NCBI GenBank assembly: GCA_016794585.1
Contig: JAEUJM010000032.1
Location: forward strand, 124,001 to 188,000
Reading direction: 5' to 3'
From: Acidimicrobiales bacterium
GTDB lineage: Bacteria > Actinomycetota > Acidimicrobiia > Acidimicrobiales > DATDAH01
Length of the DNA: 64,000 bases
Positions within the stretch are counted from its first letter, which is position 1; each line of letters opens with the position of its first letter. Under the pieces are notes generated by a model. That model saw nothing but the letters and a program-made list of their open reading frames with translations, was not told where the DNA came from and did no database searches. Of this stretch, positions 1 through 7,272 are shown piece by piece. Made by a program: the position numbers and the translations under genes.

Positions 1-647
1 TTGTCCCGGAGGAACGCGGCGGGCGAGGCCATGTCACCACCCAGGTTGTCGAGATACGTGCGGTGGCACTCGAGCGAGCGCACGCCGGCGTCGAAGGTGG
101 CGGTGACGTCGACCGCGTGCGTGGGCTCGGGGCTGGCGTTGAAGGCCGTGAACCGGACGCCGCCCCACGCGTCGCCGCGGTCGGGGAAGCACCAGGGGTT
201 GGCGGCATCGCGGACCGCGTCGAGCAGGGCCCGGCCGACGGCGCGGTGGTCGGCGTGGTTCCAGGACGGCCCGCCCCACGAGTCACGGAAGTTGATGGAC
301 AGCACCACGTCGGGGCGGTGGCGGCGGATGGCGGCGGCGAGGTCGGCCCGCAGCTCGAGGCCTTCGACGATGGCGCCGTCGGGGTGGCCGAGGAACTCGA
401 CGTCCTCGACGCCCACGACGCCACAGCTGGCCACCTGCTCGTGGCGGCGCAACGGCCCGGCCTCGGCGGGGGCCATGGCCTGGATCCCGGCCTCGCCGTC
501 GGACACCAGGACGTAGCCGACCCACTTGCCCTGCCCCGTCCACCGGGCGACCGCGGCGGCGGCGCCGTACTCCATGTCGTCGGGGTGGGCCACGACGGCG
601 AGCGCGCGGTCCCAGTCCTCGGGCATCGGTGGCAGCGAATCGGCCAT
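1..647 (-). CDS. PIG-L family deacetylase (partial, C-terminus beyond window)
   Basis: Zinc-dependent N-acetylglucosaminyl deacetylase of the PIG-L/LmbE/MshB family. Reading leftward from an ATG at 647, the product begins MADSLPPMPED and carries the family metal-binding signature AVVAHPDDMEYG (AHPDD) near residue 20, followed by DVVLSINFRDSW and a WNHADHRAVG histidine motif. The frame is open to the window edge, so about 215 residues are visible and the C-terminus is missing. In actinobacteria such proteins include mycothiol-biosynthesis and sugar deacetylases; the substrate cannot be told. It is divergent from the ArsR/phosphatase fusion, with about 64 bp between starts. Confidence 0.88.
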   Translation of the reverse strand, partial: MADSLPPMPEDWDRALAVVAHPDDMEYGAAAAVARWTGQGKWVGYVLVSDGEAGIQAMAPAEAGPLRRHEQVASCGVVGVEDVEFLGHPDGAIVEGLELRADLAAAIRRHRPDVVLSINFRDSWGGPSWNHADHRAVGRALLDAVRDAANPWCFPDRGDAWGGVRFTAFNASPEPTHAVDVTATFDAGVRSLECHRTYLDNLGGDMASPAAFLRD

Positions 648-681
648 GCGCTCACCGTAGGCGCCGTCCGTCCCGCTAGTG

Positions 682-705
682 CATCAATCTTGTTTGATGT
701 ATTGT
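682..705 (+). promoter_or_regulatory. ArsR-type operator and -10 box
   Basis: The dyad CATCAA (682-687) / TTGATG (694-699) has the ATCAA-N6-TTGAT layout typical of ArsR/SmtB operators. It directly abuts a -10-like TATTGT at 700-705, which lies 6 nt before the ATG at 712, so transcription could start at the start codon (leaderless). This placement predicts autorepression of the downstream fusion gene. No clear -35 box was seen. Confidence 0.55.
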
Positions 706-711
706 CCGGCC

Positions 712-1533
712 ATGGCCACCGCCGTCAGCACGCCGCCCGGCTCGCTCGAGGCGCTCGCCGACCCGGTCCGGTGGCAGCTACTGGGTGAGCTGGGCCGCAG
801 CGACCGACGGGTGGGCGAGTTGGTCCGCCTGGTCGACCGCCCCCAGAACCTGGTCTCGTACCACCTGCGGGCGCTGCGCGACGCCGGCCTGGTCACCGCC
901 CGGCGCAGCGCCTACGACGGCCGCGACACCTATTACCGGGTGGACCTGGACCGCTGCGCCGACCTGCTCCGCGTCGCCGGGGAGGCGCTGCACCCGGGGG
1001 TGCGCCTCACCCCGGCCGCGCCCCGGCTGCCCACCACCGACCCGCGGCGGCGGGTCCTCTTCCTCTGCACCGGAAACAGCGCCCGGTCTCAGATGGCCGA
1101 GGCGCTCCTGGCCCACGTCGCGGGCGGGACGGTCGAGGCCCGCAGCGCCGGCAGCCATCCCAAACCGCTCCACCTGAATGCAGTTCGGGTGATGGCGGCT
1201 CGCGGCATCGACATCTCGACCCACCGCACCAAGGCCGTCGACGAGGTGGCGGACCGGCGCTTCGATGTCGTCGTCACCCTCTGCGACAAGGTGCGAGAGG
1301 TGTGCCCCGAGCTGCCCGGCGCACCCGTGGCGGCGCACTGGAGCATGGGCGACCCGGCGGCCGAGGGGGACACCGACGAGGCCACCCTGGCGGCCTTCGA
1401 GCGCACGGTGTCCGAGCTCGAGGTGCGCATCCCCCATCTCCTCGCCGCGCTCGCAGCCCTCGGCCTTCCCGCCGCCGACGCCCCCGACCCCGCCCACCGA
1501 CGCCCACCGAGGGACCAACCAGGAAAGAGGTAG
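712..1533 (+). CDS. ArsR-family HTH fused to low-molecular-weight phosphatase / arsenate reductase domain
   Basis: A 273-residue two-domain protein. Residues ~10-95 form an ArsR-type winged helix (LEALADPVRWQLLGELG; NLVSYHLRALRDAGLV). Residues ~113-250 form a low-molecular-weight tyrosine-phosphatase/arsenate-reductase domain with P-loop CTGNSARSQ (Cys119, Arg125, the C-x5-R motif) and the acid loop HWSMGDP. Fusions of this kind are known in actinobacterial arsenic loci. The sensor domain probably represses its own promoter through the dyad at 682-699. The ATG at 712 is chosen over upstream codons because the operator and -10 occupy that DNA. The next gene starts 4 bp after the stop, indicating an operon. 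A second, diverged fusion lies at 42717. Confidence 0.88.
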   Translation: MATAVSTPPGSLEALADPVRWQLLGELGRSDRRVGELVRLVDRPQNLVSYHLRALRDAGLVTARRSAYDGRDTYYRVDLDRCADLLRVAGEALHPGVRLTPAAPRLPTTDPRRRVLFLCTGNSARSQMAEALLAHVAGGTVEARSAGSHPKPLHLNAVRVMAARGIDISTHRTKAVDEVADRRFDVVVTLCDKVREVCPELPGAPVAAHWSMGDPAAEGDTDEATLAAFERTVSELEVRIPHLLAALAALGLPAADAPDPAHRRPPRDQPGKR

Positions 1534-1537
1534 GACC

Positions 1538-1939
1538 GTGCCCGATGAGCCCCGCGTCACCGAGAACACCGTCAGCGTGCGCTACCTGGTCGACGACGTC
1601 GCCGCGTCCGTCGACTTCTACACCACGCACTTCGGCTTCACGCCCCACGTCGACGCGTCGCCCGCCTTCGCCGACGTCCTCCGGGGCAACCTCCGCCTGC
1701 TGCTGAGCGGCCCGCTCAGCTCGGCGGGGCAGCCCATGGCCGACGGCGAGCGGCCACGCGCGGGCGGTTGGAACCGCATCCACCTGATCGTCGACGACCT
1801 CGACGCCGAGATCGCCCGCCTCGAGGGTGAGGGGGTGACCTTCCGCAACGAGGTCGTCCGTGGCCCCGGCGGCGCCCAGGTCCTGGTGGTCGACCCCTCG
1901 GGCAACTTCGTCGAGCTCTTCCAGTCCGCCTTCCACTGA
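1538..1939 (+). CDS. VOC/glyoxalase-fold protein
   Basis: A 133-residue single-module vicinal-oxygen-chelate protein (VSVRYLVDDVAASVDFYTTHFGF at the start, ending HLIVDDLD...VVDPSGNFVELFQ). The GTG start is supported by the AGGAAAGAGG ribosome site just upstream and by the 4-bp gap after the ArsR/phosphatase stop, so the two are cotranscribed. Such proteins bind a divalent metal and act as dioxygenases, glyoxalases or drug/metal-resistance factors. The paired-cysteine signature of ArsI is absent here, so an organoarsenical lyase role is not supported. Substrate unknown. Confidence 0.85.
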   Translation: MPDEPRVTENTVSVRYLVDDVAASVDFYTTHFGFTPHVDASPAFADVLRGNLRLLLSGPLSSAGQPMADGERPRAGGWNRIHLIVDDLDAEIARLEGEGVTFRNEVVRGPGGAQVLVVDPSGNFVELFQSAFH

Positions 1940-1950
1940 GGGTCTCGCGG

Positions 1951-1973
1951 GCGTCGGGTCACGGGCACGACGC
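1951..1973. terminator. Candidate bidirectional terminator
   Basis: A 6-bp-arm dyad GCGTCG / CGACGC lies in the 42-bp gap between two convergent genes. The stem is short and has no T-tract, so support is modest. Confidence 0.3.
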
Positions 1974-1981
1974 GTCCGGGC

Positions 1982-2440
1982 TCAGGCGAAGATGCGACCC
2001 CAGCCCTCGGAGGACGGTGCCAGGAAGACGGTGGTGAGGGTCATGCGCTCGTGGCGCCACACGCCGTCGGTGCCGCGGGCGTAGACGTCGTCCTCGACGC
2101 CGCTCATCCACTTCGTCGACCCGTCGGCGAACGTGCAGGGGGCGAGGATGTCCCACCGCCCGGTGGCGCGGGTGGCCTCGTCGTCCACCTGGATCTGCGG
2201 CTTCACGAAGAGGTGGCGGGAGAACGTGAGCGGCGAGGTGGCCAGGCGGGCGGCGATCTCCGCCCGGCCCGTCGCCGTCCCGAGCGCCGGCCCGCCGTCC
2301 CAGACCCCGTCCTCGGTGAAGGTGGCGGCGATGGCATCCGCGATGCGGGCCAGGTCGTCCTCGTCTTTCAACCGCCCCCGCTCGAAGCGGGAGTCGACGA
2401 GGTCGCCGTACCGGGCCTTCAGCTCGTGGATGGCGAGCAC
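1982..2440 (-). CDS. SnoaL-like / NTF2-fold protein, 5' end interrupted by a stop
   Basis: A 152-residue alpha+beta-barrel (SnoaL_4-type) protein of unknown substrate: LAIHELKARYGDLVDSR at the start, then GVWDGGPALGTATGRAEIA and GRWDILAPCTFADGSTKWM. The usable start in the open frame is GTG at 2440. The same frame continues upstream through 19 more family-like codons to a TAG (2495-2497), and 5 codons before that is an ATG (2510-2512) preceded by a strong AGGAAGGGG ribosome site. The original start was therefore probably 2512, with a nonsense codon at position 6. The remaining gene may be expressed by re-initiation or may be decaying. Confidence 0.7.
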   Translation of the reverse strand: MLAIHELKARYGDLVDSRFERGRLKDEDDLARIADAIAATFTEDGVWDGGPALGTATGRAEIAARLATSPLTFSRHLFVKPQIQVDDEATRATGRWDILAPCTFADGSTKWMSGVEDDVYARGTDGVWRHERMTLTTVFLAPSSEGWGRIFA

Positions 2441-2548
2441 CGCCTCGGCGGCGTCGAGGCGGCGCCGGAGCGTCCGGATCTCCGCCCACAGTTCCTAGTC
2501 GTCGGCGCTCATCGGCCCCTTCCTACCGCAACCCCGCCGTGCTGGACG

Positions 2549-2599
2549 CGAACTCGACGCAATGACCGTCGGATTCCGACCGCCATTGCGTCGAGTTCG
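2549..2599. terminator. Long nested dyad, 3' end of DUF4386 gene
   Basis: Outer arms are 16 bp and perfect (2549-2564 with 2584-2599). An inner 6-bp dyad GTCGGA-T-TCCGAC sits at 2568-2580. The element starts 17 nt downstream of the DUF4386 stop on the minus strand and has no T-run. It is most likely a transcript-end hairpin. Its two-tier design recurs at 23950 and 27906. Confidence 0.6.
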
Positions 2600-2615
2600 G
2601 CGTTGCTCGGTGAGG

Positions 2616-3395
2616 TCAGGCCGGAGCGATGGCGTCCTCGTCCAGAAGCGGGGAGGGCCGGAAGCCCTTGAAGGTCAGGAGGAAGCCGAGCGACAGCTCC
2701 CAGAGCGCCAGCGGCACGACCAGCACCGAGGGGCTGGACACCTGGTCCCAGGCCCCGAAGAGCGTGCCGAGGCTGGCGGTGAGCAGGAGGGGGGCGCCGA
2801 CGAGGCCCATGGTCGGAAGCCAGCGGGGGACCAGGCGGGAGCGGTACAGGAGCGAGCCGAGCAGCAGAGCGTTGATGGCGGGCATCATCCCGGGACCGAA
2901 CAGGAAGCTCCAGTCGTGCAGGGCCAGCAGGGCCTGCCCGGTGACGTTCAGAGACGTGGCCGCCTCGGCGCCGGTGCCGACGAAGTCTTCGCGAAGGGTC
3001 ACCATGGCCATGACGGCGATGGCGCCGACGGTGAGGATGGCCCCCTCCAGGGTCCGGCTGACGACGAAGCCGAGGGAGCTGGAGCGGCTCTGGCGCCGGA
3101 CGACCGGGTACAGGGCGACGGCGGAGGCGATGCCGGCCACGCCGCAGATGAAGTCGAACAAGGCCGCCCAGGTCACCCCCGTGGTGCTGCCGGCGCCGAG
3201 GATGAAGTCGGCGTCGTCCAGCGGCGCCTTCATGGCCAGGGTCGGGATGGAGAAGACGAAGGTGAGCAGGTAGGCCACACCGGCCGCGAGGGCGAGCTTG
3301 CGGGACCGGGTCATCGGCGTGCGGCGGCCGCCTGTGGCCGGGCGGGTGCGGTGCTGCGGGGCGGTCGCTTCGGTGGTGCGGACGTCGGTGGTCAT
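2616..3395 (-). CDS. DUF4386-family membrane protein
   Basis: A 259-residue integral membrane protein with about six hydrophobic segments (e.g. LALAAGVAYLLTFVFSIP, ALFDFICGVAGIASAVALYPVV, LLLGSLLYRSRLVPRWLP). It follows the DUF4386 pattern, a family of unknown function common in actinobacteria and usually next to a regulator. A cytoplasmic Thr/Arg-rich N-terminal tail of ~27 residues precedes the first helix. The ATG at 3395 overlaps the stop of the upstream small gene (ATGA), so translation is coupled. A second possible start is the Met at residue 28. Confidence 0.85.
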   Translation of the reverse strand: MTTDVRTTEATAPQHRTRPATGGRRTPMTRSRKLALAAGVAYLLTFVFSIPTLAMKAPLDDADFILGAGSTTGVTWAALFDFICGVAGIASAVALYPVVRRQSRSSSLGFVVSRTLEGAILTVGAIAVMAMVTLREDFVGTGAEAATSLNVTGQALLALHDWSFLFGPGMMPAINALLLGSLLYRSRLVPRWLPTMGLVGAPLLLTASLGTLFGAWDQVSSPSVLVVPLALWELSLGFLLTFKGFRPSPLLDEDAIAPA

Positions 3396-3673
3396 GGGTG
3401 GTTCCCTTCGGGGTCGGAGCCGGGGCTCGTGGTCGGAGGTGCCGGCGGACGGGGGCGGACCCGGGTGACCGAGAGCAGCGGCACGCCGAGGTCGCGCAGC
3501 CGCTGGAGGACGCCGTGGAGGGCGGCCTGGTCGACCACGGGTCCGTGGAGGACGGTGGTGCCGTCCGCCTCGACCCGCAGGGTCAACCCGTCGAACCACG
3601 TCGCCCAGCGAGCGTCGAGGTGGCCCTCGACGTGGATCTCGTAGTCGGCGGGTCCGTTCTCGTCTGCTGGCAC
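3392..3673 (-). CDS. Small conserved hypothetical protein
   Basis: A 93-residue soluble protein (MPADENGPADYEIHVEGHLD, then WATWFDGLTLRVEADGTTVLHGPVVDQAALHGVLQRLRDLGVPLLSV). The pattern is one I recognise from many actinobacteria beside DUF4386 and LuxR genes; no biochemical role is known to me. It is the first gene of the pair with DUF4386, overlapping it by 4 bp (ATGA). The array of GTGGTGA half-sites lies 22-63 bp upstream of its start and is the likely control region. Confidence 0.8.
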   Translation of the reverse strand: MPADENGPADYEIHVEGHLDARWATWFDGLTLRVEADGTTVLHGPVVDQAALHGVLQRLRDLGVPLLSVTRVRPRPPAPPTTSPGSDPEGNHP

Positions 3674-3694
3674 GCAGGCACCGTCTCAACCGAT

Positions 3695-3736
3695 GTGGTG
3701 AGCGCGGATCACCACGTGTGGTGATCTTCGTGGTGA
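3695..3736. promoter_or_regulatory. Array of four GTGGTGA half-sites (operator)
   Basis: GTGGTGA occurs at 3695-3701, inverted as TCACCAC at 3709-3715, and again at 3718-3724 and 3730-3736. The middle pair forms a 20-bp palindrome (9-bp arms, 3707-3726). It sits just upstream of the small-protein/DUF4386 operon and just downstream of the LuxR gene. A dimeric regulator, plausibly the adjacent LuxR protein, could bind here. Confidence 0.55.
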
Positions 3737-3751
3737 CCCGGGCCCCCGGGT
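3736..3751 (-). terminator. Terminator of the LuxR gene
   Basis: A compact dyad ACCCGGG-CC-CCCGGGT lies 6-21 nt beyond the LuxR stop on the minus strand. GC-rich, no T-tract. Confidence 0.45.
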
Positions 3752-3756
3752 GGTCG

Positions 3757-6471
3757 CTACAGGCCGAGCTCGTCGGCGCGCCGGACTGCGGCCCGGCGGC
3801 TGGTGACGCCGAGTTTGGCGTAGATGTGCTTGGTGTGGGTGCGGACGGTGTTGAGCGACACGATCAGCTCGCGGGCGATGTCGGGGCCGCTCAGGTCGGA
3901 CCGGAGGAGGCGCAAGACGTCGAGCTCGCGCTCGCTCAGGGGCTCGACCAGGCCGGCCTGGTTCGCCGGGCGGTCGGGCGCCCCGGAGGCGCCGGCGTCG
4001 GTATCGCCCTCGGCGGCTGCCAGCACGGTCGCCGCGGCCCCGGCGGCGGTGCCGTGCTTCGCGGCCAACTGGAGGAGCTCGACCATCGGCGGCCCCTCGT
4101 CGAGGAAGGCGCGGACGTCCCCTTCGGGCGCGGTGAGCTCGAGGGCACGGTCGAGCGGGACGAGCGCGGCGCGGACGTCGCCGCGGGCCTGCCGGGCGAG
4201 CGCCTGGAGGACGAGCACCTCGACGACGGTGCCGGTCCGGCCCCCGGCGTCGGCGGCGACGAGCAGGCGGTCGAGGAGCGGCTCGGCGTCGGCGGACCCC
4301 TCGGCGAGGAGCAGGCGGGCGAGGGTGACGTGTTCGAACTCGTGGAGGTAGTCGTGCTCGTCGGTGGGGGAGAGCTGCCGCTCGTCGGCCCAGCGCCGGG
4401 CCTCGTGGAGCTCGCCCCGCCGGATCCGGAGGCGGGCACGGACGGCGGGGACGGGCCGGACGTCGGGCGAGTAGTCGCCGAAGTAGACGGCGGCGGCCTC
4501 GTCGAGCAGGGCGAGGGCGGCGTCGAGGTCGCCCTCGACCTGGCACAGGTGGGCCCGGACGACCCGCCACCGGTAGGGGTTCTGCGGGAGGGCCCCGTTG
4601 TCGCCGAGTGCGTGGCTGGCGTCCAGGTGCCGCCGGGTGCCGGCGAGGTCGCCGCCGGCGAGGGCGACGCCGGCCAGGCCCACGTGCATGTCGGCCGCGC
4701 CGCGCAGGACGGGGCCCCCGGGCGGCTCGACCAGCGCCAGGGCCCGCTCGAAGGTGGCGGCGGCGTCGCGCCGGCGACCCAGGGTGAGGCGCATGTCCGC
4801 CAGTGCGATCGCGCACCCCGCCGCGTCCGCGAGGTGCCCGGCTGCCTCCAGCGCGTCCAGCGCCTCCCCGTACCGGTCGGCGGCCTGGCTTAGATCGCCG
4901 ATGCTCCAGAGCGCCAGCCCCAGGAGCGCAGAGGCACTGCCCCGGCTGAGGTGCTCGTCGTCGTCCATCAGGGCGAGGGCGCGCTCGGCGTGGGCGATGG
5001 TGGCCGCGGGGTCGCCGGCCAGGTGCGCGAGCCCGGCCCGGTAGACGGCGATCTGGGTCGGAAGGCGCCGCCGGCGCTCGGCGTCCCCCTCCGGGCGCGC
5101 CCCGGCGGGCCCCCCGGCCGCTGGCGTCGCGGCGGGTTCGGGGGCGTCGGAAGACAGGAGGACCTCGGCCCGGTCGAGCAGCTCGGCCACGCCGGCGGTC
5201 TGTCCGTGGACCATGCGCACGCCCACCAGGTCGACGGTCAACACCGGCCGTTCGGCGATCACCTCGTCGGGCAGCGCGTCGAGCCAGGCGGCGATGGTGG
5301 CCTCGCCCCGCGTCTGGTGGAGGCCGGGAGCCGCGCGTTCGACGAGATCGGCGGCGCGCTCGGGGTCGTGGCCGGCCAGCGCGTGGGCGATGGCCTCCGC
5401 CGGGTCGCCCTGCTCGTCCCACCACGCCGCCGCCCGGCGGTGGAGCTCGTCGACCCGCTCGGGATGCTCGTCGAGCAGGCGGGCGCGGAGGACGTCGGCG
5501 AAGAGGTGGTGGTACCGGTACCAGCGCCGGCGGTCGTCCAGCGGGATCAGGAAGAGGTTGGCCCGCTCGAGGGAGTCGAGCGTCGCGCCGCCGTCGCGGT
5601 CGCCCGATCCGCCGCCGGTGACGGCGTCGCACAACGGACCGGTCAGGCGGGTGAGGATCGACGTCTCGAGGAGGAAGGTGTGGACGTCCTCGGGTTGACG
5701 CTCCAGCACCTCGCCGGCGAGGTAGTCGACGACGTAGCGGTCGTCCCCCGCGAAGTCGGCGATGAACCCGTGGGGGTCGCCCCGCCCCTGCATCGACAGC
5801 GCCGCCAGCTGGAGGGCGGCGGCCCAGCCCTCGGTGCGCTCCTCGAGCGCGGCGACGTCGTCCGGGTCGAGGGCCAGTCCCATCGGGCCGTTGAGGTAGG
5901 CGCCGGCCTCGTCGGGGGTGAAGCGGAGATCGGCGGCCCGCACCTCGACGAGTTCGCCTCGGGCGCGGAGGCGGGCCAGGGGCAACGGTGGATCCGAGCG
6001 GGTGGTCACGACGAGGTGGATCCGCTCCGGCAGGTGGTCGACGAGGAAGGCGAGGCCCTCGTGGACCTCGGCCCGCCCGACGGCATGGAGGTCGTCGAGG
6101 ACGAGAACGACGTCGTGGTCGGTGCGGCTGAGGTCGTTGACCAGCACGGCGAGGACGGCCTCGAGGTCGACCGCGGCGGCGCTGAGCTCGGCCAGCGCAC
6201 CCTCGCCTGTCGGGCCCAGGGCCGTGGTCACGTAGGTCCAGAACTGCGTGGGCTCGTCGTCGCGTTCGTCGAGTGAGACCCAGGCCACGTGGGCGTCGAG
6301 CCCGCCGACCCAGTCGGCCACGAGGGTCGTCTTGCCGAAGCCCGCCGGGGCGGACACGAGGGTGACGGCCGCGTCGGCGTCGAGCGGGACACGGAGCCGG
6401 GCGCGCGCGACGAGGTTGCGCCGCCGGCGGGGCACGTGCAGCTTCGTCTCGAGCAGCGGGCCCGGCACCAC
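3757..6471 (-). CDS. LAL-type LuxR family transcriptional regulator (MalT-like)
   Basis: A large 904-residue STAND regulator. An N-terminal NTPase has Walker A APAGFGKTT (residues 41-49), Walker B VVLVLDDLHAV and the MalT-type patches YRYHHLFADVLRARL and EAIAHALAGHDPERAADLVE. A long TPR-like middle follows. The C-terminal LuxR helix-turn-helix carries PLSERELDVLRLLRSDLSGPDIARELIVS then LNTVRTHTKHIYAKLGV. ATP and an inducer are expected to trigger oligomerisation and DNA binding. Two adjacent GTG codons (6471, 6468) follow a GGGGGGAGG stretch; either can be the start. The target is probably the neighbouring DUF4386 operon with its GTGGTGA array. The reading frame continues upstream antiparallel to nothing but is spurious beyond the ferritin stop. 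Confidence 0.92.
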   Translation of the reverse strand: MVPGPLLETKLHVPRRRRNLVARARLRVPLDADAAVTLVSAPAGFGKTTLVADWVGGLDAHVAWVSLDERDDEPTQFWTYVTTALGPTGEGALAELSAAAVDLEAVLAVLVNDLSRTDHDVVLVLDDLHAVGRAEVHEGLAFLVDHLPERIHLVVTTRSDPPLPLARLRARGELVEVRAADLRFTPDEAGAYLNGPMGLALDPDDVAALEERTEGWAAALQLAALSMQGRGDPHGFIADFAGDDRYVVDYLAGEVLERQPEDVHTFLLETSILTRLTGPLCDAVTGGGSGDRDGGATLDSLERANLFLIPLDDRRRWYRYHHLFADVLRARLLDEHPERVDELHRRAAAWWDEQGDPAEAIAHALAGHDPERAADLVERAAPGLHQTRGEATIAAWLDALPDEVIAERPVLTVDLVGVRMVHGQTAGVAELLDRAEVLLSSDAPEPAATPAAGGPAGARPEGDAERRRRLPTQIAVYRAGLAHLAGDPAATIAHAERALALMDDDEHLSRGSASALLGLALWSIGDLSQAADRYGEALDALEAAGHLADAAGCAIALADMRLTLGRRRDAAATFERALALVEPPGGPVLRGAADMHVGLAGVALAGGDLAGTRRHLDASHALGDNGALPQNPYRWRVVRAHLCQVEGDLDAALALLDEAAAVYFGDYSPDVRPVPAVRARLRIRRGELHEARRWADERQLSPTDEHDYLHEFEHVTLARLLLAEGSADAEPLLDRLLVAADAGGRTGTVVEVLVLQALARQARGDVRAALVPLDRALELTAPEGDVRAFLDEGPPMVELLQLAAKHGTAAGAAATVLAAAEGDTDAGASGAPDRPANQAGLVEPLSERELDVLRLLRSDLSGPDIARELIVSLNTVRTHTKHIYAKLGVTSRRAAVRRADELGL

Positions 6472-6601
6472 CCTCCCCCCTGTCGGCCGGCCCCCACGGT
6501 AGGGCGCGGCCGCACCCGTCGGCGCGTGCGACGTGCCGGAGCGGGGCGGGGTGGGTCGGGGTGGTTGGGGGTGGAAAGCCGTGCCGGGGCCCGTGCCCGG
6601 G

Positions 6602-6910
6602 TCAGTCGCCCTCGGCGTCGGCCTCGATCTCGGTGATGGGCCCCTCGGTGAAGAGGTAGGTCCGCAGGTGGCGGTCGAGCTCGGCGTCGTTGCGTCGAAG
6701 CCACTCGAGCACCATCGCCGCGTGCTCCTTCTCCTCATCGCGGTTGTGGGCGAGGATCGCCGCCAGCTCCTCGTCCTGGGTGGCGGCGACCCGCTGGTCG
6801 TACCAGTCGACCGCCTCCAGCTCCTCCATGATCGAGGCGATCGCCCGGTGGCGGTCCAGCACCTCCTCGGGCAGTCGCTCGATCGGTTCGTGGAACCCTT
6901 CACTTGCCAT
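6602..6910 (-). CDS. Encapsulated-ferritin-like (EncFtn) protein
   Basis: A 102-residue two-helix ferroxidase-type protein matching the EncFtn family: MASEGFHEPIERLPEEV, then EELEAVDWYDQRVAATQDEELAAI and LAHNRDEEKEHAAMVLEWLRR, with the E...ExxH ligands expected at the subunit interface. Family members oxidise Fe(II) inside encapsulin shells and are normally next to an encapsulin gene with a C-terminal cargo-loading peptide. Here the tail ends TEGPITEIEADAEGD without such a peptide, and no encapsulin is in the window. The ATG follows GAGGAGCACGCC. Confidence 0.85.
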   Translation of the reverse strand: MASEGFHEPIERLPEEVLDRHRAIASIMEELEAVDWYDQRVAATQDEELAAILAHNRDEEKEHAAMVLEWLRRNDAELDRHLRTYLFTEGPITEIEADAEGD

Positions 6911-7272
6911 GGCGTGCTCCTCGTCCTGTGCGTCGGCAGGCCCGTCCGCGGGCGCGGCCGGTCGGCGTTCCGTACCCCGCCGGCGGCGGCGCCAGCACCT
7001 CGCTCTGCGCCGGGAGGCGGAGGCCCGGCACGGTCGCCGCCGTGGTCCAGGTCGGCGCGCCTCGGCAGAACGGCCGCGAAGAAGAAGGGGCCGCCCGCTC
7101 GTGCCGGATGCCACCCGGACCGGCCTCGCCACGCTCGGCGGCCGGATCTGCTCGGGGTTTCCCCCCGGCGCCAGTCGTTGGAGGAAATACCTCCCGTCTA
7201 CGGGGGCTATTTCCTCCAACGGGGCTCGGCAGGCCGGTGCGACCGGCGCCGGCGCCACGCTCGGTGGTGACG
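6911..7272. other. 362-bp non-coding region
   Basis: Separates the ferritin start from the sigma-factor stop (both minus strand). It holds the strong hairpin at 7176-7221 and must contain the ferritin promoter, but I could not identify convincing -35/-10 boxes. No credible small gene was found. Confidence 0.6.
7176..7221. terminator. 46-nt near-perfect hairpin, 3' end of ECF sigma gene
   Basis: Perfect 14-bp arms (7176-7189 with 7208-7221) enclose a further CCCG-TCTA-CGGG stem, giving a near-continuous stem with a 4-nt loop. It begins 52 nt after the sigma-factor stop. No T-run follows on either strand. Confidence 0.6.

Noticed and set aside
6472-6903. Upstream continuation of the LuxR frame through the ferritin gene (1,048 codons)
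   Set aside because: The added N-terminus is Ser/Thr/Arg/Pro noise and overlaps a real ferritin gene in another frame. The GTG pair at 6471/6468 with a G-rich ribosome site is the better start.
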